DNA of 64,000 bases from Porphyromonadaceae bacterium FC4. GTDB taxonomy: Bacteria > Bacteroidota > Bacteroidia > Bacteroidales > Porphyromonadaceae. The notes below the pieces were generated by a model. That model did no database searches. It worked only from the letters and a program-made list of their open reading frames with translations, and was not told the origin of the DNA. Within the stretch, counting starts at the first letter, position 1. The number at the start of each line of letters is the position of its first letter. The stretch is from positions 1,284,254-1,348,253 of the forward strand of contig LT635553.1 in assembly GCA_900120395.1 (NCBI GenBank). Reading direction: 5' to 3'. Positions 9,163-19,130 of the stretch are shown here, in pieces. Position numbers and translations under genes: made by a program.

Positions 9163-9256
9163 CCAAAAATTTCCTACTGGAAACCGTTCGCTTCTATCCG
9201 TCAAATCGTTTTCTTTCCTACTGGAAACATTTCGCTACTATCCGTGAAACTTTTTG
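9163..9256 (-). repeat. Dispersed two-unit repeat, inverted orientation
   Basis: Read on the minus strand this copy has two direct units. The first is TTTCACGGATAGTAGCGAAA plus GTTTCCAGTAGGAAAG, and the second is TTTGACGGATAGAAGCGAA plus GTTTCCAGTAGGAAA. No terminal inverted repeats of the MITE type are seen around it. It fills most of the 338-bp gap between secDF and the DUF4199 gene together with the terminator. The remaining bases hold a possible weak -7 box (TATCTTTA, 9349-9356). Confidence 0.8.
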
Positions 9257-9378
9257 ACCAAATTCGGAGCGAAGAAAAACATATAGCTTTCGAGTGCAAT
9301 CGCCCTGTCTCAGTAGTCCAAACGGTCAAAGACCTCAGGAAAAAATGGTATCTTTAGCGTCACAAGAAAAGAGAACAT

Positions 9379-9930
9379 ATGGAGTACCCAGAATCAAATA
9401 ACACATCGCCACTCAATCCTCGAGACTACTGGAAGCAGCTCTTCCAGGTCTCCATGAACACCGGAGCCAAACTTGGGCTTATGTTTGTCGTGCAGGCATT
9501 GTCTCTTTTGCTATTCCAAGCAGGATCGATCGCCAGCATTATTTACTTGATAGCACTGCTGGCAGTCCCGGTGATGCTGGTTGTCTATGCCAATCGGTAT
9601 CGTGATCAGTACCAGGCAGGGAGCATACGCTACATGCAGGCTGTCAGCTTCATGCTCTGGACTTATCTCTTTGCGACTCTCATTGCTGCCGTGGCATACT
9701 GGATCGTCCTTTATTTTTTATTCCAAAACCCGCAGTTCATACAGATGATGGAGGGAAGCATGGAGCTTGTGACGAACCTTCTCCAAGACGATCCTGAGGT
9801 TCAGGATCAGGTTGTTTCGGCTTTTAGCCGTCTCTCTCCTCGGAGCATGACGCTCCAGATGATTACCTCCTCTCTGTTTTTCGGGTTGATCTACATCTAC
9901 ATTGCAGCTATCTTCGTTAAGCGCTCATGA
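9379..9930 (+). CDS. DUF4199-type membrane protein
   Basis: A 183-residue protein with four predicted membrane segments (about residues 28-50, 52-70, 92-115 and 158-180) and a short loop rich in acidic residues before the last one. Length and topology fit the DUF4199 family, which in Bacteroidota is repeatedly encoded directly in front of a dolichyl-phosphate-mannose-synthase-like glycosyltransferase, as here. Its stop overlaps the glycosyltransferase start (ATGA at 9927), so a joint role in membrane glycolipid or polysaccharide work is likely. No catalytic motif is visible. Confidence 0.75.
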   Translation: MEYPESNNTSPLNPRDYWKQLFQVSMNTGAKLGLMFVVQALSLLLFQAGSIASIIYLIALLAVPVMLVVYANRYRDQYQAGSIRYMQAVSFMLWTYLFATLIAAVAYWIVLYFLFQNPQFIQMMEGSMELVTNLLQDDPEVQDQVVSAFSRLSPRSMTLQMITSSLFFGLIYIYIAAIFVKRS

Positions 9931-10904
9931 GTAAAAGCAACTCCCATCTACCGGAGCTAGACCTCACCGTACTTATACCGCTCTACAATGAGGTAGAGTC
10001 CCTTCCGGAGCTCTACGAGTGGCTGACTCGAGTGATCCGGCAGATGTCTGTCTCCTATGAGATACTTTTTATTGATGATGGCAGTACGGACGGGTCCTGG
10101 GATACTATTTCCGAACTTGCTGAAAAGGATGCCCACATCCGCGCGGTACGCTTTAGCCGAAACTACGGCAAGTCCCCCGGACTGCATGTCGGCTTTCGGA
10201 AATCCAGAGGACGCGTGGTTATCACAATGGATGCAGACCTCCAGGACTCTCCCGACGAGATCCCGGAGCTCTACCGCATGATAGAGGAGGATGGGTATGA
10301 CCTTGTCAGCGGATGGAAAAAGAAGCGATACGACCCTCTGAATAAGACGATACCGACCAAGCTATTCAATGCTACAGTGCGACGCTTCTCGGGGTTACCC
10401 CTGCACGACTTCAATTGCGGGCTCAAGAGCTACAACTACCGGGTGGTCAAGAATCTGGAGGTCTACAACGACATGCACCGCTTCCTACCCTATATGGCAA
10501 AGCTCGAGGGGTTTACCAAGATCGGTGAAAAAGTAGTCGAGCACCGTCCGCGGAAGTACGGCAAGACCAAGTTTGGTCTCAGCCGTTTTGTCAACGGGTA
10601 TCTGGACCTACTTGTCCTGTGGTTCATCGGCAGGTACGGTCGCAAGCCTATGCATATCTTTGGACTATGGGGTAGCCTCATGTTTGTCCTGGGCTTCATC
10701 GCTCTTTGTGCTATTTTTATAAATAAGTACATCTGTCTGGTGAATGGAGTACCCGCCCGTCTGGTGACCGACCTCCCCTACTTTTACCTGTGCATCCTTG
10801 CCATTATCCTAGGGGTGCAGCTGTTTTTAGCCGGCTTTATTGGCGAGCTCTTGTCCCGACAGTCCAAGAAGCGAAACCACTACATCTTCATCGACGAAAT
10901 ATAA
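9927..10904 (+). CDS. GT2 glycosyltransferase, DPM1/GtrB type
   Basis: Predicted to transfer a sugar from a nucleotide donor to undecaprenyl phosphate or a similar lipid carrier at the inner membrane. The 325-residue protein begins with LDLTVLIPLYNEVESLPELY, the GT-A nucleotide-binding strand, followed by FIDDGSTDGSWD and the DxD region TMDADLQDSPDEIPEL. Two membrane helices follow near residues 230-255 and 275-300, the arrangement of GtrB and ArnC relatives. The C-terminal basic tail (RQSKKRNHYIFIDEI) is also typical. It overlaps DUF4199 by four bases and apbE by one base, forming one translational block. Confidence 0.9.
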   Translation: MSKSNSHLPELDLTVLIPLYNEVESLPELYEWLTRVIRQMSVSYEILFIDDGSTDGSWDTISELAEKDAHIRAVRFSRNYGKSPGLHVGFRKSRGRVVITMDADLQDSPDEIPELYRMIEEDGYDLVSGWKKKRYDPLNKTIPTKLFNATVRRFSGLPLHDFNCGLKSYNYRVVKNLEVYNDMHRFLPYMAKLEGFTKIGEKVVEHRPRKYGKTKFGLSRFVNGYLDLLVLWFIGRYGRKPMHIFGLWGSLMFVLGFIALCAIFINKYICLVNGVPARLVTDLPYFYLCILAIILGVQLFLAGFIGELLSRQSKKRNHYIFIDEI

Positions 10905-11920
10905 TGCGCTCACGTATCCCCTTTGCCCTCCTCGTCCTTCTGATCATCGCCGCATGCGCTAAGCAGCCGCAGTACTACAAAGAAAGTGGAGAGCGCTTCC
11001 ATACCTACTACCACATCACGTACGAGGCTGCAGCTCCTCTCAGCGAGGCTATCGACTCGACCATGCAGGTATTCAATGACGAGCTGAACGTTTTTGAACC
11101 ACATACCTACATCGCCGCATGGAATCGAAACGAGACCGACTCTCTTCATTCCATGCTCAAGGAGATTGTACTCAAGGCGATTGAGATTAGCCAAGCCACT
11201 GATGGCGCTTATGATATAACGGGAGCACCATTATTTGATCTATGGGGCTTTGGGACCCGAAAAGGGGTGACGAGTGTCGCGACACAAGAGGAAGTAGACA
11301 GCGTCCTTGCCTTTGTGGGGTACGAAAAAATACACCTCGACACCATCGGCAATCGACTCAAAAAAGAGGATCCCCGGCTGATCATCAACCCAAGCTCCAT
11401 CTCAAAAGGGTACGTCACCGACTTAGTAGCAAAGACACTTGAGGACCACGGAGTACAAAACTACATGGTAGAGATCGGAGGCGAAATCGTATGTAAAGGC
11501 AAAAACCCGAAGGGTAGCTGCTGGACAGTAGGAATCAGTAAGCCATCCGAGGACAACACTTCTCAGGAAGGCGACCTAGCCTACAAAGTAGAGCTATGCA
11601 ATAAGGTGGGGCTTGCCTCCAGCGGTGACTACCGGAACTACAAGGTCTTGGACGGTAAGAAAGTGGCACATACCATTGATGTAACCACAGGCTATCCGGC
11701 CCACCAAGATATACTAAGTGCCACCGTCGTAGCACCGACATGCATGGAAGCTGATGCATGGGCGACAGCTTTTATGTCCATCGGGATGGAGCGGAGCAAA
11801 GAGGTTCTACAAGACCAACCCCTACTCTCTGTCCTCTTCATCTATGCTGATCCGGAAACCGGTGAGCTAAAAAGCTACGAACAGGGGATGAACTTTAGCG
11901 CGATGAAGGATGAGCGGTAG
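10904..11920 (+). CDS. apbE: FAD:protein FMN transferase, ApbE family lipoprotein
   Basis: Attaches FMN covalently to Ser/Thr residues of periplasm-facing flavoproteins such as the NQR and RNF complexes, using FAD as donor. The ATG at 10904 overlaps the last base of the preceding stop; an upstream in-frame ATG at 10790 lies inside the glycosyltransferase gene and is rejected. The 338-residue product opens with a lipoprotein signal (MRSRIPFALLVLLIIAAC, lipobox IAAC). Visible family motifs are DGAYDITGAPLFDLWGFG, SSISKGYVTDLVA, MVEIGGEI, KVAHTIDVTTGYPA and the metal-site region EADAWATAFM. No NQR or RNF genes are in the window. Confidence 0.95.
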   Translation: MRSRIPFALLVLLIIAACAKQPQYYKESGERFHTYYHITYEAAAPLSEAIDSTMQVFNDELNVFEPHTYIAAWNRNETDSLHSMLKEIVLKAIEISQATDGAYDITGAPLFDLWGFGTRKGVTSVATQEEVDSVLAFVGYEKIHLDTIGNRLKKEDPRLIINPSSISKGYVTDLVAKTLEDHGVQNYMVEIGGEIVCKGKNPKGSCWTVGISKPSEDNTSQEGDLAYKVELCNKVGLASSGDYRNYKVLDGKKVAHTIDVTTGYPAHQDILSATVVAPTCMEADAWATAFMSIGMERSKEVLQDQPLLSVLFIYADPETGELKSYEQGMNFSAMKDER

Positions 11921-13355
11921 AGAATCTTTTGGCACTCAAAAGCTGAAGCAGTCACAGAAGCTCTCAGCACACCAAGTACAGCTCATGAGCATGGTTACCA
12001 TGCCCATCACTGACCTCTCACAGCGAATCAAGCGCGAACTGGAAGAAAACCCAGCCCTAGAGGAAGGAAGTGACCATCCGGAAGAGCTCTCCAATAATGA
12101 AGAGACAAATATCAGCGAAAGCGACCTGGTACTCGGTGACTATGCTTCGGAGGATGATGTGCCGGACACCACTCTCAACAAATATGCCAAGTACAGTACT
12201 CCGGCTAGCGAAATCCCCTTTGCGGAGGAGCCGACTCTCCAGGAGACACTACTTGATCAACTCCCGCTCACCAGCCTTGATGAGGATGATCAGAGTATTG
12301 CACAGTTCATCATCGGCAGCATAGACAACGACGGTTATCTCAGACGGACCAGAGAGGGACTGATCGATGACCTTGCCATATACCGAGGCGTCTCTATCAC
12401 TCCACAAAAACTAGAGGAGATCCTCAAGGTACTTCGTACCCTAGACCCTGCCGGCGTATTTGCGTCCGACCTTAGAGAATGTCTGCTGCTCCAACTGCAA
12501 CGCAACCCGGCTCATCCATCCATTCAGTTGGCTACGGAGATACTCACAGACCACTTCGAAGACTTTGCAAAGCGACGCTATGAGCAGCTGACCTCCACAC
12601 TACACGTGTCGGATGAGGAACTGCGAGAGGCGATCAACCTCATTACTTCACTCAACCCAACACCGGGTCGGGACTTTGAAAACAAACTCACCGAGACGCT
12701 CCAGACTGTTGTCCCGGACTTTGAGGTCACCGAGCAGGACGGGGATCTCAAAGTCACCCTATATTTTGGGGATATTCCGCAGGTACGGCTCAACCGTACT
12801 TTTCAAGAAAACATGCAGGACTACACCGGTGACCTCCGAAAACTACCAAAGAACGAACGAGAGACAGCACGTTTTGTCCGTGAGAAAATAGACCAAGCAA
12901 AGACCTTCGTGCAGATGCTCAAGCTTCGTGAAAACGCCCTTATGAATACGATGATGACGATCGTTGACCTGCAGAGGGAGTTTTTTCTCACCGGAGATAT
13001 CAGATGCTTACGTCCGATGATACTCAAGGATATTGCAGACCGCACCGGGTATGATATCAGTACGATATCAAGGGTGACCTCCACCAAGTACGTAGCCACA
13101 GACTACGGCACCTACCCCCTAAAGTACTTCTTTGCAGACGCTACCATCACGGACACCGGAGAGGAGATATCCACCCACCATGTCCGAGAACTCATCACCG
13201 AAATCATCGACAATGAAGACAAGCGGTCACCCCTCTCTGATGAAGCCATTCGAGCAGAGCTCAAGAAAGAAGGGATAACAGTCGCACGAAGGACTGTAGC
13301 AAAGTATAGAGATCAGCTCGGATTGCCTATTGCAAGACTCAGAAAAGAAATCTAA
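11910..13355 (+). CDS. rpoN: RNA polymerase sigma-54 factor
   Basis: Alternative sigma factor that needs an AAA+ enhancer-binding activator. The 481-residue protein has region I, rich in Gln and Leu ([20 protein letters not shown]), an acidic region II, the core-binding domain, and the C-terminal RpoN box [14 protein letters not shown], which contacts the -24 element. The start codon lies 11 bases inside the end of apbE, so translation is probably coupled. No enhancer-binding activator is seen in the window. Confidence 0.97.
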   Translation: MSGRESFGTQKLKQSQKLSAHQVQLMSMVTMPITDLSQRIKRELEENPALEEGSDHPEELSNNEETNISESDLVLGDYASEDDVPDTTLNKYAKYSTPASEIPFAEEPTLQETLLDQLPLTSLDEDDQSIAQFIIGSIDNDGYLRRTREGLIDDLAIYRGVSITPQKLEEILKVLRTLDPAGVFASDLRECLLLQLQRNPAHPSIQLATEILTDHFEDFAKRRYEQLTSTLHVSDEELREAINLITSLNPTPGRDFENKLTETLQTVVPDFEVTEQDGDLKVTLYFGDIPQVRLNRTFQENMQDYTGDLRKLPKNERETARFVREKIDQAKTFVQMLKLRENALMNTMMTIVDLQREFFLTGDIRCLRPMILKDIADRTGYDISTISRVTSTKYVATDYGTYPLKYFFADATITDTGEEISTHHVRELITEIIDNEDKRSPLSDEAIRAELKKEGITVARRTVAKYRDQLGLPIARLRKEI

Positions 13356-13425
13356 CTTTGTTGAAGACATGATCAATCTGCCAAACCCTATTTACATCAA
13401 CACAAACCATAAACACCAAAACATT

Positions 13426-13806
13426 ATGAACTTTCCAGAAAACTTGAAGTACACAGAGGATCACGAGTGGGTACTCATCGAGGGAGATCAGCTAACTATA
13501 GGTATCACTGACTTTGCTCAGAGTGAGCTTGGAGATATCGTTTTCGTAGACGTTGATACCGAAGGCGAGACTCTGGAAGCAGGAGAACCATTTGGATCCA
13601 TCGAAGCTGTCAAGACCGTGTCGGACCTCATCACTCCTGTTGAGATGGAGGTAAATGAAGTCAACGAAGAGCTCGAAGATGCTCCGGAGCTAGTCAACCA
13701 AGACCCATATGGCAAAGGCTGGATCATCAAGGCAAAAGCTGTGAACGCTGCTGCATGCGAGAGTCTGCTCTCTGCCGAAGACTATAAGAAGCTCGTAGAA
13801 AAATAA
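13426..13806 (+). CDS. gcvH: Glycine cleavage system H protein
   Basis: Lipoyl carrier that shuttles the aminomethyl group between the P and T proteins of glycine cleavage. The 126-residue product starts at 13426 ([15 protein letters not shown]); the longer open frame from 13330 is rejected because it overlaps rpoN and adds no family residues. The lipoylation site is the Lys in [12 protein letters not shown]. The other glycine cleavage genes are not nearby, so it is encoded apart from gcvP and gcvT. It lies 70 bases after rpoN and 8 before purE. Confidence 0.97.
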   Translation: MNFPENLKYTEDHEWVLIEGDQLTIGITDFAQSELGDIVFVDVDTEGETLEAGEPFGSIEAVKTVSDLITPVEMEVNEVNEELEDAPELVNQDPYGKGWIIKAKAVNAAACESLLSAEDYKKLVEK

Positions 13807-13814
13807 ATAGTAAA

Positions 13815-14327
13815 ATGACACAACCTGTCGTAAGCGTCATCATGGGGAGCACCAGCGATCTCCCCATCATGACCAAAGCTCTTGATCTACTTGAGCAGAT
13901 GCAGATACCTTTTGAGGTACAGGCTCTCTCAGCACACCGGACTCCTGAAGAAGTAGAGGACTTCGCTAAAAATGCCGAAGAAAGAGGAGTCAAAGTGATC
14001 ATCGCTGCAGCCGGGATGGCAGCACATCTGTGTGGGGTCATTGCTTCGATGACAGCACTGCCGGTCATTGGCGTCCCGATCAAGTCTACACTGGAAGGTA
14101 TGGATGCTCTACTAGCCATAGTACAAATGCCACCGGGCATCCCCGTCGCTACTGTAGGCATCAACGCCAGCCTCAATGCGGCTCTTCTAGCGGTTCAGAT
14201 CTTGGCACTAAGTGATGAAAGGATAGCTGCATCCTTTAAGGAGTATAAGCAAAACCTGAAGCAAAAGATCGTCAAGGCTAATGCCGAACTTGCAGAGATC
14301 AAAGACTACAAGTACAAAGTAAACTAA
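13815..14327 (+). CDS. purE: N5-carboxyaminoimidazole ribonucleotide mutase
   Basis: Sixth step of purine synthesis: rearranges N5-CAIR to CAIR. The 170-residue protein shows the class I motifs VIMGSTSDLPIMTKALDLL, SAHRTPEEVEDFA (active-site His), IAAAGMAAHLCGVIAS, and MPPGIPVATVGINASLNAAL. It starts 8 bases after gcvH and is probably in the same transcript. Another purine gene, guaA, follows 1.2 kb downstream. Confidence 0.97.
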   Translation: MTQPVVSVIMGSTSDLPIMTKALDLLEQMQIPFEVQALSAHRTPEEVEDFAKNAEERGVKVIIAAAGMAAHLCGVIASMTALPVIGVPIKSTLEGMDALLAIVQMPPGIPVATVGINASLNAALLAVQILALSDERIAASFKEYKQNLKQKIVKANAELAEIKDYKYKVN

Positions 14328-14410
14328 GCCATCGGCAAAGGTGTGAGCAGGTAGAGACTACCCGACTAATGCTCTATCTCTAGACTGCTGCGCTCAGCCC
14401 CCCGACACAT

Positions 14411-14461
14411 AGCCCTCGTAGTATACCCTTGGCTATAAGCCTTGGTCACGCTGCGAGGGCT
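14411..14461. terminator. Hairpin after purE, possible terminator
   Basis: AGCCCTCGTAG at 14411-14421 pairs with CTGCGAGGGCT at 14451-14461 (11 pairs, one wobble) around a 29-base loop that itself contains GGCTATAAGCC. There is no long T run, so termination is uncertain. The right arm merges with the worn left end of MITE B. The 83 bases between purE and this hairpin show nothing recognisable. Confidence 0.45.
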
Positions 14462-14784
14462 TATTGGTAAATTTGAACTAGAGTTGTACTCAAGTGACGT
14501 GTACTAAAAAAGTTTCCTACTGAAAAGAGATCGCTACTATCCGTCAAATCATTTTCTTTCCTACTGGAAACATTTCCGTTCTATCCGTCAAAATTTTCCA
14601 CCCCTTCCCGAGCGGCAAAAACAAGGGGACTTGATGCCTTGCCGTCTTACTTAGTTCGTCCCCCATGCGGTACTTGATGTCGTAATTGATGACAAAGTCC
14701 GGCTCCTCCGTAAAACCATAATGCTCAGTCAACACCGACATCATCACCACCGACTAGCTCTAAACTTCAAATGCGTGAGCCCTG
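14455..14784 (-). mobile_element. MITE-like element B, inverted, with a degraded left end
   Basis: The right terminal repeat (TAAACTTCAAATGCGTGAGC, to 14784) is intact and the left one, near 14455-14485 (AGGGCTTATTGG...TTTGAACTAGAG), is badly worn; the left border is approximate. The content mirrors the 56-kb element in reverse order: AGTGACGTGTACT, the two-unit dispersed repeat (about 14510-14595) and a reading frame on the minus strand (14544-14750) containing LTEHYGFTEEPDFVINYDIK, which resembles the tail of Eco57I-type DNA methylases. It lies between purE and trmD and fills most of that 529-bp gap. A possible TAACTTTG -7 box for trmD follows at 14826-14833. Confidence 0.75.
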
Positions 14785-14856
14785 AATTACCCTATCTGTG
14801 AGAACTCAGTATGGATGAATTTGGTTAACTTTGCACATTAGACGACCTAGCGACGC

Positions 14857-15552
14857 ATGAGAATAGATATACTGACCGTACTTCCGGAAATGCTGGAGCC
14901 CTTTCTGAACCTCTCAATTCTCAAGAGAGCACAGGACAAGGGTCTGGTGGATATAGTGGTACACAACCTACGTGACTATACAACCAATAAGTGGCGGAGG
15001 GTGGACGACTACCCTTATGGAGGAAGTGCAGGAATGGTGATGCAGATAGAGCCTGTGGACCGTGCGCTCAGTGTACTAAGGGAAGAGCGGGACTATGATG
15101 AGGTGATCTATACATCCCCGGATGGAGAGCTGTTCTCACAGCCACTTGCCAACCGACTATCCATGCTCGATAACATCGTTATTCTCTGTGGACACTACAA
15201 GGGGATTGACCACCGTATCAGAGAGCACCTGATCACTCGCGAGATCAGCATAGGTGACTATGTCCTCACCGGTGGCGAACTACCGGCAGCGATCATGACG
15301 GATGCGATAGTACGCCTCCTGCCCGGAGCCATAGGTGATGAGCAGAGTGCTCTGTCCGACTCTTTTCAGGATGGGCTCCTTGCGCCACCCGTATACACCA
15401 GGCCTGCAGACTACAAAGGATGGATTGTTCCGGATGTATTGACCTCTGGAAACGCCGCAAAGATTGCAGACTGGAATCAGTCACAAGCCATACAACGTAC
15501 TAAACAATTGCGTCCGTACCTCCTACAAGATAACCAAGACGACACCAAATAA
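14857..15552 (+). CDS. trmD: tRNA (guanine-37-N1)-methyltransferase
   Basis: SPOUT-family enzyme that methylates G37 next to the anticodon and prevents +1 frameshifting. The 231-residue protein shows the TrmD sequence order: [37 protein letters not shown], then the trefoil-knot SAM-binding residues [14 protein letters not shown] and [15 protein letters not shown], and the later [15 protein letters not shown] and [10 protein letters not shown]. It is followed after 6 bases by guaA, so the two are probably cotranscribed. Confidence 0.97.
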   Translation: MRIDILTVLPEMLEPFLNLSILKRAQDKGLVDIVVHNLRDYTTNKWRRVDDYPYGGSAGMVMQIEPVDRALSVLREERDYDEVIYTSPDGELFSQPLANRLSMLDNIVILCGHYKGIDHRIREHLITREISIGDYVLTGGELPAAIMTDAIVRLLPGAIGDEQSALSDSFQDGLLAPPVYTRPADYKGWIVPDVLTSGNAAKIADWNQSQAIQRTKQLRPYLLQDNQDDTK

Positions 15553-15558
15553 ACAGCT

Positions 15559-17082
15559 ATGCTAAAGAAAATACTGATCCTTGACTTCGGAAGCCAAACG
15601 ACTCAACTCATTGGCAGACGAATCCGTGACCTGGGTGTATACTCTGAGATTATTCCCTACCACAGCCTTCCTGAGACCTTGGACGATGTGTGGGGCATCA
15701 TCCTCTCCGGTAGTCCTTACTCTGTAAACGATGCTGAGGCTTTTAAGGTCGACATACCTGCGCTTATCGACAAGCGACTCCCCATTCTGGGTATCTGCTA
15801 CGGTGCACAGCTCATGATGGACCAACTAGGGGGAAAGGTCCAAAAGTCGGACACGCGTGAGTACGGTCGTACGCATCTCCGCATCATAGATGAGAGCAAT
15901 CCTCTACTAAAAGGTATCCACCAAAACTCACAAGCATGGATGTCGCATGGAGACACCATCACGAGTTTGGCAGAAGGGTATAAGACTCTGGCACGCACCG
16001 ATACAATACCTACCGCCATCTACTGTGCAGAGGACAAACCGGTATGGGGGGTACAGTTTCATCCTGAGGTGCAGCATACAGAAGAGGGGAACCAACTCTT
16101 GCAAAACTTCCTAGATATCTGTGGAGCTGAAAAGAACTGGTCACCTGCCTCATTTGTAAACATGACCGTACACGAGCTCCGAGAGAAGCTTGGCGAAGAC
16201 AAGGTACTGCTGGCACTGAGTGGCGGTGTGGACTCCAGCGTAGCTGCAGTCCTGCTCCACAAAGCTATCGGGCAGAGACTGCACTGCATCTTTGTAGACC
16301 ATGGGTTGCTGCGTAAGGATGAATTTGAGCACGTCCTAGAAAGCTACCAACATCTCGGTCTCAATGTCAAGGGGGTGAATGCCAAAGAGTACTTCTACAA
16401 GCATCTAAAGGGAGTTACTGATCCGGAGGAAAAGAGAAAAATCATCGGGAAAGGATTCATCGATGTATTTGATGAAGAGGCTTCTAAGCTGGACGACATC
16501 AAGTGGCTGGCACAGGGGACCATCTATCCTGACGTCATAGAATCCCTCTCCATCACCGGTATGGTCATCAAGAGTCACCACAATGTGGGCGGTCTCCCGG
16601 AGAATATGAAGCTGCAGCTGGTGGAGCCACTCCGCCTACTATTCAAGGATGAAGTGCGCCGTGTCGGTATTGAGCTGGGCATGTCTCATGAGATGGTTTA
16701 TCGCCACCCATTCCCCGGACCGGGACTTGGTATACGTATCCTGGGGGAAATCACTCCGGAGCGAGTTCGCATCCTCCAGGAGGCTGATCACATCTACACA
16801 TCACTATTGCGTGAGTACGATCTCTACGACAAAGTTTGGCAGGCCGGGGCTATTTTGCTCCCCATACACTCTGTAGGAGTAATGGGGGACGAGCGGACTT
16901 ACGATCAAGTGGTAGCACTCAGGGCTGTCAGCTCAAGGGATGCCATGACTGCGGACTGGGTCCACTTACCCTATGATTTTCTAGCAAAGGTATCAAACGA
17001 GATCATCAACAAGGTGAAAGGGGTGAACCGAGTCGTCTACGACGTCTCCTCAAAACCACCTGCCACCATTGAGTGGGAGTAA
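15559..17082 (+). CDS. guaA: GMP synthase (glutamine-hydrolysing)
   Basis: Converts XMP to GMP with ATP and glutamine. The 507-residue protein combines a class I glutamine amidotransferase domain (nucleophile in GICYGAQLM, His/Glu in [11 protein letters not shown]), an ATP-pyrophosphatase domain with the P-loop [14 protein letters not shown] near residue 220, and the C-terminal dimerisation domain ending KPPATIEWE. Length and motif order are normal. It lies 6 bases after trmD. Confidence 0.98.
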   Translation: MLKKILILDFGSQTTQLIGRRIRDLGVYSEIIPYHSLPETLDDVWGIILSGSPYSVNDAEAFKVDIPALIDKRLPILGICYGAQLMMDQLGGKVQKSDTREYGRTHLRIIDESNPLLKGIHQNSQAWMSHGDTITSLAEGYKTLARTDTIPTAIYCAEDKPVWGVQFHPEVQHTEEGNQLLQNFLDICGAEKNWSPASFVNMTVHELREKLGEDKVLLALSGGVDSSVAAVLLHKAIGQRLHCIFVDHGLLRKDEFEHVLESYQHLGLNVKGVNAKEYFYKHLKGVTDPEEKRKIIGKGFIDVFDEEASKLDDIKWLAQGTIYPDVIESLSITGMVIKSHHNVGGLPENMKLQLVEPLRLLFKDEVRRVGIELGMSHEMVYRHPFPGPGLGIRILGEITPERVRILQEADHIYTSLLREYDLYDKVWQAGAILLPIHSVGVMGDERTYDQVVALRAVSSRDAMTADWVHLPYDFLAKVSNEIINKVKGVNRVVYDVSSKPPATIEWE

Positions 17083-17193
17083 GCCCCGGCTTGCATCAGC
17101 CGCTTTTGAACGGGAGTAAACAGGTGCTCTGATAGACACAAAGATCAGACTGCTCTGAGCAGCATAAAATGGTTTAATCAAAAAGATAGATCG

Positions 17194-17868
17194 GTGAAGA
17201 TACACAACGAAGGCACAGGGATAGTCATTGGTGCCATTGTGCTTTTTGGGTTTACGGAGGCCTACTTGTACTTTGCATTTGAGAGCAAACTGGCCTTTTG
17301 GCTGGTACTACCGGTTGTACTGGTACTCACTTGGCTGACAATCAACTTCTTTAGGATACCCCACCGTATATTCGAGGGGGATACCAAGCATCTCGTGATC
17401 GCCAGTGCGGATGGGCACATTGTGGCTATAGAGCAGGTATATGAGCCTGAGGTACTCAGGTGCGAGTGCATACAGGTATCTACGTTCATGTCCGCCACTA
17501 ATGTCCACGCCAACTGGGTGCCGGTGGAGGGTACAGTGAAGCTGGTTCGCCACCATTATGGCAACTTCATGAAAGCCTATCTTCCCAAAAGCAGCGTCGA
17601 GAATGAACGCTCCACCGTACTGATAGAGACCGAAGAGGGTGAGCAGATCCTACTGCGTCAGATAGCAGGTGCTCTGGCGAAGCGCATCGTCACCTACGTG
17701 GAGGAGGATCAGGCTGTTCACCCAAACGATGTCTTAGGCTTTATCAAGTTTGGCTCTCGCGTAGACCTCTATCTCCCACTGGATAGCAAGATCCGGGTAC
17801 AGCTGGATGAAAGGGTAGTGGCCAACCAGACAATTATTGCTGACCTGCCGTCACACAGTCATGAGTAA
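17194..17868 (+). CDS. psd: Phosphatidylserine decarboxylase, short (Psd-A) type
   Basis: Makes phosphatidylethanolamine from phosphatidylserine at the inner membrane. The 224-residue protein starts at a GTG (17194); the only nearby upstream ATG runs into a stop at once. Two N-terminal membrane segments (about residues 9-27 and 33-50) precede the catalytic domain with SADGHIVAIEQV, FMSATNVHANWVPVEGTV and the pyruvoyl self-cleavage motif, here FIKFGSRVDLYLP (GS serine). The length fits the short archaeal/Bacteroidota subtype. It overlaps pssA by 8 bases, which supplies its substrate. Confidence 0.95.
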   Translation: MKIHNEGTGIVIGAIVLFGFTEAYLYFAFESKLAFWLVLPVVLVLTWLTINFFRIPHRIFEGDTKHLVIASADGHIVAIEQVYEPEVLRCECIQVSTFMSATNVHANWVPVEGTVKLVRHHYGNFMKAYLPKSSVENERSTVLIETEEGEQILLRQIAGALAKRIVTYVEEDQAVHPNDVLGFIKFGSRVDLYLPLDSKIRVQLDERVVANQTIIADLPSHSHE

Positions 17869-18574
17869 AGTCCGAAACTTTATTCCCAACTTGCTGAGCC
17901 TCTGCAATGCTTTTTTCGGAGGTTTGGGGATCTATTTCATTATCCTAGGGCATACCGAATATGCTCTGTGGTGCATGGTCGGCAGTCTTATCTGTGACTT
18001 TTTTGATGGTTTTGCCGCACGCAAGCTGCAAGCTTTTTCACCGCTTGGGAAAGACATTGACTCACTGAGCGATGTGATCTCATTCGGGGTCGTCCCGAGC
18101 GCACTACTTGCAGTGGCACTTGAAAAGGTAGCGTTCTTTGCACCGTGGCTGGCATTTTTGATCGTCCCTGCATCAGTCTATCGACTGGCTAAGTTCAACC
18201 ATGACGACCGCCAGACCCTATCCTTCTTAGGGCTGCCCACACCTGCCAATGCTCTCTTCGTTGCGGGATTCTCCGTGCTGCTTATGCAGAATAGCGAGGC
18301 TCTGACCACCCTACCCCGTATGATCGAGTACAAAGTCTACGGAAGCTACCTGGCTCTAATCCTTATTCTCAGCTATCTACTCGTCAGCGATATTCCCATG
18401 TTTAGCCTCAAAAAAGTGGAAAAAGGCTCTCCTGAGCTAACGATGCTCATCATCGTGGCTATAGTCTCGCTGGGAGGTGTACTATGGCTGGGCTGGGGAG
18501 GCTTCGCACTCGGGCTCGGGCTCTATATCCTGCTAAACGTAGGCCGAAAGCTGGCACAGCTTGCCATCAAATAG
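17861..18574 (+). CDS. pssA: CDP-diacylglycerol-serine O-phosphatidyltransferase
   Basis: Condenses CDP-diacylglycerol with serine to give phosphatidylserine, which psd then decarboxylates. The 237-residue multi-pass membrane protein starts at the ATG at 17861, 8 bases inside psd. The CDP-alcohol phosphatidyltransferase signature is complete: CDFFDGFAARKLQ, then GKDIDSLSD, giving D-G-x2-A-R-x8-G-x3-D-x3-D. The coupled pair psd-pssA is a complete two-step route to phosphatidylethanolamine. Confidence 0.95.
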   Translation: MSKVRNFIPNLLSLCNAFFGGLGIYFIILGHTEYALWCMVGSLICDFFDGFAARKLQAFSPLGKDIDSLSDVISFGVVPSALLAVALEKVAFFAPWLAFLIVPASVYRLAKFNHDDRQTLSFLGLPTPANALFVAGFSVLLMQNSEALTTLPRMIEYKVYGSYLALILILSYLLVSDIPMFSLKKVEKGSPELTMLIIVAIVSLGGVLWLGWGGFALGLGLYILLNVGRKLAQLAIK

Positions 18575-18764
18575 TCTGATCTTAAGCGAGCAGAAGCGCC
18601 CCCCAGTATGAGGTTATTCTTAAAATCAGAGTTTCTGCTCAACAAACTACCGGATCACCATATGCCGAGCATGAGGTGAATAAAACGGCATCTATACCTA
18701 CTTATGCCGCCATTATAAAAGCTTCGTTCACAGCCATTTGAAAAGATTGACTCAATAAGTTTTT

Positions 18765-18876
18765 TACACTTCGGATCCCGGCAAAAAATTTGACGGATAG
18801 AAGAAAAATGTTTCCAGTAGGAAAGAACGTGATTTGACGGATAGAAGCAAACGGGTTCCAGTAGGAAACTTTTCGC
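18765..18876 (+). repeat. Dispersed two-unit repeat, forward orientation
   Basis: TTTGACGGATAGAAG...TTTCCAGTAGGAAAG (first unit) and TTTGACGGATAGAAG...TTCCAGTAGGAAAC (second unit), preceded by the partly self-complementary lead ACTTCGGATCCCGGC. It sits in the 556-bp gap between pssA and the Oar-like receptor. In the rest of that gap I see only a candidate receptor promoter and a short AGTACATCACCCT segment that recalls the MITE interior. Confidence 0.8.
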
Positions 18877-19044
18877 GACCAAGCAACCGGTTTTACGACC
18901 GTGCGAACGGCTTTCGGGAAATGTCTTCCGGTAAAACGTTTTCTCAGAGATAGATTTGACCATCAATGCGTATTTCCAGTACATCACCCTGACCTGCGCC
19001 TACTAAAAGTGCACTAATGTAACACTTATGTAAATCAATTGGTG

Positions 19045-19052
19045 TAGATTTG
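19045..19052 (+). promoter_or_regulatory. Candidate -7 box of the Oar-like receptor gene
   Basis: TAGATTTG fits the TAnnTTTG consensus and would give a leader of about 75 bases before the ATG at 19131. No convincing TTG is found at the -33 spacing. Confidence 0.4.
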
Positions 19053-19130
19053 CAAATATATAGCACGGTCTTAAGATTTATTTCAAAGACTCAATACGAT
19101 AAGACTTATTTCAACATTGTATCACCAAAA

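Noticed and set aside
10790..10903. A longer ApbE start inside the glycosyltransferase gene.
   Set aside because: It would hide the lipoprotein signal that begins at 10904 and overlap the upstream gene by 115 bases.
14328..14460. A possible tRNA or small RNA after purE.
   Set aside because: Stems are present, but no T-loop or acceptor pattern could be fitted; a hairpin call is all that is justified.
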